Assembly (NCBI GenBank): GCA_963716115.1
Contig: CAVQSZ010000030.1
Location: 1 to 64,000 of the forward strand
Length of the DNA: 64,000 nt
From: AP-15 sp963716115
Lineage (GTDB): Bacteria > Pseudomonadota > Alphaproteobacteria > ATCC43930 > CGMCC-115725
Direction of reading: 5' to 3'
Below the pieces are notes generated by a model, which worked only from the letters and a program-made list of their open reading frames with translations, was not told the origin of the DNA and made no database searches. A program made the translations under genes and the position numbers. Positions 58,632-64,000 of the stretch are shown piece after piece; within the stretch, counting starts at the first letter, position 1, and the number at the start of each line of letters is the position of its first letter.

Positions 58632-59628
58632 GGGCAAAAAAATGGCGCCCGACCGCGTTCATTTGAGCGTCGCCGAGGCGCGCGAGCATTCCGAGCGCGC
58701 GTTGCGCGGCATCGGCTATGCCGCCGAGGAAGCGCGCATCGTCGCCGACCACGTGATCGACGCCGCACTCTGCGGCTACGAATATTCGGGGCTGGCGAAG
58801 ATCCTCAACATCCCGGAGCATCGGCGCTTCCAGCGCCCACGCCGGCCGATGACCGTGCTGCGCGAGACCGCGGTGTCGACCCTCTTCGACGGCGGCAACA
58901 ATGTCGGCATGCTGGCGATGCACCATGCCGCGCGGGCGGCGATCGACAAGGCGGCGGCCCACGGAGTGGCGGTCGTCGGCGTCACCGACAGCTGGATGAG
59001 CGGGCGCAGCGCCTATTACGTCGAAATGATCGCCAAGGCCGATCTGGTCGGCATGCACACCGCGGCGTCGGCGCGCAGCGTCGCCCCGTTCGGCGGCGCC
59101 CGCCCGGCGCTCGGCACCAACCCGATCGCCTTTGGCCTGCCGTCGTCGCGCGGGCCGATCGTGCTCGACATGGGCACTTCGGCGTTCATGGGCACCGAGC
59201 TGGCGCTGCGCCAGCGGCTCGGGCGGCTTTTGCCCGAAGGGGTGGCGGTCGACGCGCAAGGGCGGCCGACGCGCGACCCGACCGCGGCGCGGGAGGGCGC
59301 GCTGCTGCCGTTTGGCGGCTACAAGGGGTTCGGGCTCGCCTTCATCGTGCAGGCGCTGGGGGTGCTGGCCGGCTCGGCGCTCGACCCGGACCAGGATGAC
59401 GGCTACCTGTTCGTTGTCATGAAGCCCGATCTGCTGGTCCCGCTCGACGATTTCAAGCGCCAGGTCAGCGATCTCGTCGATCGGGTCAAGGCGACGCCGC
59501 GCCAGCCCGGGGTCGACGAAATCCGCATTCCCGGCGAGCGCGGGTTCCGCAGCCGCGAGCGGCTGCTGCGCGACGGCATCGAGGTCGACCGGGCGGTCTA
59601 CGAGGCGCTCGCCGCACTGCACGCGTGA
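58624..59628 (+). CDS. Ldh2/malate dehydrogenase-type NAD(P)H oxidoreductase
   Basis: 334 residues. The start at 58624 overlaps the previous stop. Family motifs: LSVAEAREHSERALRGIGYA, GNNVGMLAMHHAARAAIDKA, the substrate-binding ARPALGTNPIAFGLPSSRGP, VLDMGTSAF and LLPFGGYKGFGLAFIVQ with the conserved Lys-Gly. Members (YlbC, ComC, DpkA) reduce 2-oxoacids or cyclic imines with NAD(P)H. The substrate here cannot be named. Coupling with the quinone oxidoreductase suggests shared use of a small carbonyl compound. Confidence 0.9.
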
Positions 59629-59778
59629 CCGGGCGGCGCCATATCCCTGAGAATTTTGCGCCGCGGCATCGGCGCCGCGACGGCTTGATCAAACGTCCCG
59701 CGCGTGCCAAGCTGCATGCGGCTCGATCACAATATGAGCCTGCTCCCGCCGCGGCTTGGCATCGACTTTGACGCAACC

Positions 59779-60867
59779 ATGATCAGCAGCGTGAGACTTT
59801 CATGGCTGTTTGCGCCTGTTCACGCCGCTGCTGTCGCGACCAGAGCAAAATCGTTCGTTGCTAATCCGATCCTCGGCAGCGCCGCCCTCAACCGCGCAGG
59901 GCTGCATGTGGCGCGGCTGCGGATGGCCCACCGCATGGCGCAGTCGCGCCGGCGGCGAATGGCTGCCTCGATCTGCGAGGAGGATCGGACGGCGTTCGAG
60001 CGCGACGGGTTTGTCGTCAAGCGCGACTATCTGCCGGCGGCCGCCTACGCAGCGCTGAAGCGGGAGATCCTGTCATTCGAAGGGCCGGCGCGGGAGCAGG
60101 CCGAGGGGGCCGCGATCACCCGGCGGTTCGCCTTGGACCGGCGCGCCCTGTCTCGCCTGCCGGCGGTGCGCGGCATGGTCGCGAGCGGGCAGTGGCTCGG
60201 GCTGGTGCGCTATGTCGGCTCCTCTCGTCTGGAGCCGCTCGTCTACATCCAGACGATCTTTGCGCAGGCGCTGGAGGCCCCGCCCGACCCCCAGACGCAG
60301 CTTCATTCCGATACGTTTCATTCCACCGTCAAGGCGTGGCTCTTCCTGACCGACGTGCGCGAGGACGAGGGTCCGCTCGTCTATGTGCCGGGGTCGCATC
60401 GGCCGACCCGCCGGCGGCTCGCGTGGGAGCGTCGCGCCTCGCTGACCGCGGCGCGCAGCGCCGACGCCCAATCGGCGCAGGGCTCGCTGCGGATCTCGAT
60501 GCCGAGCGTCCGCCGTCTAGGGCTCGGCGAGGCCAGAGTGTTCGCGGTGCCGGAAAACACGCTCGTGGTCGCCGACACCATGGGCTTCCACGCGCGCGGG
60601 GTTTCGGCCCGCCCTTCCGCCAGGGTCGAAATTTGGGCCTATGGGCGGCGCAACCCGTTTCTTCCCTGGCTGGGATTGGACGCCGCCGGCGTCCCCCCGA
60701 TCAAGGGCAATGCGGCGCCGCTCTACTGGGCCGCCATGGATCTGGGCGAAAGGCTGCGCCTTGGCCGCAACCCCTGGCGCCCGGTCGGGATCGTGACGCC
60801 TCTCGCCCTGCCCGGTCCCGCCCCCGGCGGGATGGAGCGCCCGCCTCGGACCTTCCCGACATTTTGA
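59779..60867 (+). CDS. Phytanoyl-CoA dioxygenase (PhyH) family protein
   Basis: 362 residues from 59779; ATGs at 59716 and 59734 are alternatives, none with a good ribosome site. Fe(II)/2-oxoglutarate oxygenase: the iron ligands are His and Asp in QTQLHSDTFHSTVKAWLFLT and the distal His in DTMGFHARGVSARPSARVEI, with an Arg eight residues on for 2-oxoglutarate. GPLVYVPGSHRPTRRRLAWE is the usual PhyH motif. The N-terminal 70 residues (KSFVANPILGSAALNRAGLH) are specific to a bacterial subgroup. It hydroxylates an unknown lipid or secondary metabolite; it lies 230 bp upstream of a polyketide synthase and may tailor its product. Confidence 0.85.
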   Translation: MISSVRLSWLFAPVHAAAVATRAKSFVANPILGSAALNRAGLHVARLRMAHRMAQSRRRRMAASICEEDRTAFERDGFVVKRDYLPAAAYAALKREILSFEGPAREQAEGAAITRRFALDRRALSRLPAVRGMVASGQWLGLVRYVGSSRLEPLVYIQTIFAQALEAPPDPQTQLHSDTFHSTVKAWLFLTDVREDEGPLVYVPGSHRPTRRRLAWERRASLTAARSADAQSAQGSLRISMPSVRRLGLGEARVFAVPENTLVVADTMGFHARGVSARPSARVEIWAYGRRNPFLPWLGLDAAGVPPIKGNAAPLYWAAMDLGERLRLGRNPWRPVGIVTPLALPGPAPGGMERPPRTFPTF

Positions 60868-60913
60868 TGCGCGCCTCTCCGCCGCGATTGCTGCGGCCGG
60901 CGCGCAGCGGTTG

Positions 60914-61105
60914 ACATGGCCGCCATCTTCGACGAGGAAAACTCGGATGGGGCCAAACCGCGATCAGGCTGCCCTATACTTCAACAAGGACGCTGATGCC
61001 GAACGGGATGTCGAAGGCCGGCGCTTCGATCGCCTCGCGATGGTTTTCGTCGACCATCGCGCTCGGCCCGGCGTGAAATCGGAGCCCATGCAACCCGATG
61101 AGTGA
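60914..61105 (+). CDS. Possible 63-residue leader ORF coupled to the PKS start
   Basis: Reads from 60914 (or ATG 60947, MGPNRDQAALYFNKDADAER) to 61105 and ends SEPMQPDE. Its stop overlaps the polyketide synthase start by 8 bp (ATGAGTGA). No family resemblance. The overlap is the only argument for translation. Confidence 0.3.
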   Translation, partial: TWPPSSTRKTRMGPNRDQAALYFNKDADAERDVEGRRFDRLAMVFVDHRARPGVKSEPMQPDE

Positions 61106-64000
61106 TCGGTCGATCGCGATCGTTGGCGCATCCTGCCGGTTTCCAGGGGCCGGCAATCTCGATGAGTTCTGGCAGCTGCTCGCTGCCGGAACAGATGCGG
61201 TTTCGCAGATCGACCCGCAGCGCTGGTCGACCCGGTTCTACTATCACCCGGACCGCGGCGAGCCCGGCAAGAGCTATACCTGGGCGGCCGGCCTGATCCC
61301 CGGCGTCGACCTGTTCGAGCCGGCGTTCTTTGGCGTCTCGCCGCGCGAGGCGGCGCAGATGGACCCGCAGCAGCGGCTGCTGCTGGAGCTCGTCTGGCAC
61401 GCGGTCGAGGATGCCGGCATCCCGGCGGGCAGGCTCTCCGGCAGCGGCGCCGGGGTGTTCGTCGGGGCCTCGGCGACGGACTATTCCGATTTGAGGCTCG
61501 GCGACCCGGCCGGGGCCGATTCGCATTTCATGACCGGGAATACCCTCAGCATCCTCGCTAACCGGGTCTCCTACGTGCTCGATCTGCGGGGGCCGAGCCT
61601 GACCATCGACACGGCCTGCTCGTCCTCGCTGGTGGCGCTGCACCACGCGTGCGAGGCGATGCGCGGCGGGCGCATCGACCTGGCGATTGTCGGCGGCGTC
61701 AACCTGCTGCTGGCGCCGTACCCGTTCATCGGGTTTTCACGCGCCTCGATGCTGTCGCGCCGCGGCCGCTGCTTCGCCTTCGACGAACGCGCCGACGGCT
61801 ATGTCCGGGGCGAAGGCGGCGGCGTGGCGATCCTCAAGCCGCTCGAAAACGCGCTCGCCGACGGCGACGCGATCCGCGCCGTCATCCTCGCCTCCGGGGT
61901 CAATTCGGACGGCCGCACAGTCGGGATGTCGCTGCCGAGCGAGGCGGCGCAAGGGTCGCTGCTGCGCTCGGTTCACGCCAGCGCCGGGATCGCGCCGGAC
62001 GACGTCGCTTTTTTCGAGATGCACGGCACCGGGACGCCGGTTGGAGATCCGGTCGAAGCCGCCGCAGTCGGCCGCTGGCTCGCCCAGGACCGCTCGGCGC
62101 CGCTGCCGATCGGGTCGGTGAAGACCAACATCGGTCATTTGGAGCCCGCATCCGGGATGGCCGGGCTGATCAAGGCGGCGCTCGCCCTCGATCGCGGCGT
62201 CGTGCCGCCGACCCTGCACTGCGAGACGCCGAGCCGGCAAATCCCCTTCGACACGCTCAATCTTCGCCTGGTGCAGGCGGCCGAGCCGATCGCCGCGCCG
62301 CGAAGCCGGCGGTTCGCCGGGGTCAACTCCTTCGGCTTTGGCGGGACGAACGCCCACGTCGTGCTCGCGGCGCCGCCGGCGCGGGAAGCCGCCGGCGGCG
62401 TCCCGGGGCCGCTGCCCCCGTTGCTGATCTCGGCCGCTACCGAGGCCTCGCTGCGCGAGCTGGCGCGCCGCTGGTCCCAGAAGCTCGCCGAGGCTCCGGC
62501 CGGGGAGGTTCCGGCGCTGCTGCGCGCGGCCGCGCGCGGCCGCGATCATCACCCGCAGCGGCTGGCTGTTGTGGGCCGGGACGCGGCTGACCTGGCGAGC
62601 GCGCTGGCCGGCTCCCTCGATGACGGCCGGCCGCCGGAGATCGCCTCGGGAACCGCGCTGCGCGCCGGCCGGCTGGCCTTCGTGTTCTCCGGCAACGGGG
62701 CGCAATTCCCCGGCATGGGACAGGCGGCGCTGCGCTCCAGCGCCGTCTTTCGCGCCGCTGTCGAGGAAGTCGACGCGGCGCTCCGCCCGGAGCTCGGCTG
62801 GTCGGTGGCGGCGCGCCTCGACGCCGGTGTCGACGCCGATCAGGTGGCCCGCGCCGATATCGCCCAGCCGCTGCTGTTCGCAATCCAGGTCGGCGTCGTT
62901 CGCGGGTTGGGCAGCGTCGGCGTCGCGGCGGCGGGGCATCTCGGCCACAGCGTCGGCGAGATCGCCGCGGCATGGGCCGCCGGCGCGCTGTCGCTCGCCG
63001 AGGCCGGGCGCGTCGTTGTCGCCCGCAGCCGGCAGCAGGAGCGGACCCGGGGGATCGGCTGCATGGCGGCGCTGGCGCTCGCCTGCGAGGCGGCGCGCGA
63101 GCTGCTGGCCGAGCTCGACAGCTCGGCCGAAGTGGCGGCGATCAACGCCGCGCATTCGGTAACGATCTCGGGCGCGCGGGAGGAGATCGCGCGCGTCGGC
63201 GCCGAGGCGCGCAGGCGCGGCTTGTGGTTTCGCCCGCTCGATCTCGATTTCGCCTTTCACTCCCGAGAGATGGACCCGATCCGAGAGGATCTGCTGGCGA
63301 GCCTCTCAGGCCTCGAATCCCGGCCCCCGGCAACGGCGCTGGCGTCGACGGTCACCGGCGAGATGGTCGAGCGCGGCTCGCTCGACGCCGAGCATTGGTG
63401 GCGCAACATCAGGCATCCGGTGCGCTTCGCCGCGGCCGCCTCGCGCCTGATCGGCGACGGCTATCGCCTGTTCCTCGAGATCGGCCCGAGCCCCATTCTG
63501 CAATCCTACCTGACGGACGGGCTGCGCGCCGCGGACGCCGACGGCCGCGTGCTCGCCAGCCTGTCGCGCAGGCATGGCGACGACGACCCGTTTGCGCAGA
63601 TCGCGGCGCGCTCTTATGTCGCCGGATACGAGCTTTCGGCCGCCGCCATTTTCGACGGCCCGGCAAACCCGCGCGGCCTGCCGCTTTATCCCTGGCAAAA
63701 GGAAAGGTTTTGGTTCGACCGGACGGTCGAGGCCGTCGACCTGACGAACCCGCCCTTCGACCACCCGCTCCTCGGATTTCGCCAGCCGGGCCCGGCGGCG
63801 TGCTGGCTCAATCATCTCGACCAGCAGGTGCTGCCCTGGATCGCCGATCACGCGATCGAAGGAACGCCGGTCATGCCCGCCGCCGCGATCCTGGAGACCG
63901 CGCTCGCGGCGGCCCACTGGCGCTGGCCGGACGCGCCGGCGCTCGAAATATTCGATGCCGAGGTGCGGCGGCCGCTGCCGTTCGAGAAGGAGCGGATGCG
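61098..64000 (+). CDS. Type I polyketide synthase, KS-AT-DH, partial at the right edge
   Basis: The frame opened at 61098 (MSDRSIAIVGASCRFPGAGN) stays open to the end of the window, at least 967 residues. Ketosynthase: active Cys in DTACSSSLVALHHA (about residue 173), His in MHGTGTPVGDPVEA (about 308) and KTNIGHLEPASGMAGL (about 344). Acyltransferase: FVFSGNGAQFPGMGQ, nucleophile GHSVGEIAAAW (about 615) and FAFHS (about 718), a malonyl-CoA-type motif. Dehydratase start: HPLLG and WIADHAIEGTPVMPAAAIL with the catalytic His (about 917). Further domains (ER, KR, ACP) are expected downstream but not seen. An ATG at 61088 would give only five codons. The product is unknown; a reduced polyketide or lipid is likely. 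Confidence 0.95.
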   Translation, partial: MSDRSIAIVGASCRFPGAGNLDEFWQLLAAGTDAVSQIDPQRWSTRFYYHPDRGEPGKSYTWAAGLIPGVDLFEPAFFGVSPREAAQMDPQQRLLLELVWHAVEDAGIPAGRLSGSGAGVFVGASATDYSDLRLGDPAGADSHFMTGNTLSILANRVSYVLDLRGPSLTIDTACSSSLVALHHACEAMRGGRIDLAIVGGVNLLLAPYPFIGFSRASMLSRRGRCFAFDERADGYVRGEGGGVAILKPLENALADGDAIRAVILASGVNSDGRTVGMSLPSEAAQGSLLRSVHASAGIAPDDVAFFEMHGTGTPVGDPVEAAAVGRWLAQDRSAPLPIGSVKTNIGHLEPASGMAGLIKAALALDRGVVPPTLHCETPSRQIPFDTLNLRLVQAAEPIAAPRSRRFAGVNSFGFGGTNAHVVLAAPPAREAAGGVPGPLPPLLISAATEASLRELARRWSQKLAEAPAGEVPALLRAAARGRDHHPQRLAVVGRDAADLASALAGSLDDGRPPEIASGTALRAGRLAFVFSGNGAQFPGMGQAALRSSAVFRAAVEEVDAALRPELGWSVAARLDAGVDADQVARADIAQPLLFAIQVGVVRGLGSVGVAAAGHLGHSVGEIAAAWAAGALSLAEAGRVVVARSRQQERTRGIGCMAALALACEAARELLAELDSSAEVAAINAAHSVTISGAREEIARVGAEARRRGLWFRPLDLDFAFHSREMDPIREDLLASLSGLESRPPATALASTVTGEMVERGSLDAEHWWRNIRHPVRFAAAASRLIGDGYRLFLEIGPSPILQSYLTDGLRAADADGRVLASLSRRHGDDDPFAQIAARSYVAGYELSAAAIFDGPANPRGLPLYPWQKERFWFDRTVEAVDLTNPPFDHPLLGFRQPGPAACWLNHLDQQVLPWIADHAIEGTPVMPAAAILETALAAAHWRWPDAPALEIFDAEVRRPLPFEKERM

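Overview
The window looks like two unrelated genomes joined end to end. Bases 1 to about 7,650 have moderate GC and read like a soil Verrucomicrobium of the Chthoniobacterales type: secreted proteins with Pro-Thr tails, a HAF-repeat protein, kelch debris, a membrane protein carrying a TonB C-terminal domain, and short palindromes with a TGTAG-GGCAG core. From about 7,650 to the right edge the DNA is much richer in GC (about 70% by eye) and carries alphaproteobacterial genes and repeat families; the order within the class is not resolved. The change falls inside two truncated genes that run into each other, a signal-peptide protein from the left and a thiamine-diphosphate (ThDP) enzyme from the right, so a chimeric contig is the simplest reading.

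Left part (1-7,650): DEAD-box RNA helicase (runs off the left edge, frameshifted), kelch pseudogene, HAF-repeat secreted protein, AI-2E family permease, a frameshifted membrane protein, the TonB-domain membrane protein, an EipA-like small secreted protein and a truncated signal-peptide ORF.

Right part: truncated ThDP enzyme; a roughly 1,210-residue autotransporter with a repetitive passenger; an unknown secreted protein; acyl-CoA synthetase, small lipoprotein and asd; yejEF peptide ABC transporter genes without yejAB; a sensor kinase; a formyltransferase-fold enzyme; a glutathione transferase; a GIY-YIG nuclease gene bracketed by 130-bp direct repeats; a badly frameshifted SAM-cyclase-ATPase-TPR gene; a sulfotransferase remnant; an SGNH hydrolase; tRNA-Gln; the leftward cluster ETF-QO, TPR, ispE, flavoprotein; an S9 peptidase; a second GST; leucyl aminopeptidase; an MFS transporter with debris on both sides; a di-haem oxidoreductase; a GMC oxidoreductase; two 'rSAM-associated' glycosyltransferases divergent from a radical SAM gene with a LexA-type box; beta-oxidation genes; a VapBC/FitAB-type toxin-antitoxin pair with an inverted-repeat operator; dienelactone hydrolase; aquaporin; a cache-only sensor; a ketopantoate reductase-like enzyme; a quinone oxidoreductase and an Ldh2-type dehydrogenase; a PhyH dioxygenase; and a type I polyketide synthase (KS-AT-DH start) that runs off the right edge.

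At least a dozen conserved genes are split by one-base shifts, while many long genes are intact. I therefore list split genes as one feature with the shift positions. Most shifts look like consensus errors. The cyclase gene (nine shifts in 1.8 kb) and the sulfotransferase remnant (large internal deletion) look like real decay. The candidates most worth following are the repeat-bracketed GIY-YIG unit, the probably SOS-controlled radical SAM protein with a beta-clamp-like C-terminus, and the PhyH/PKS locus.
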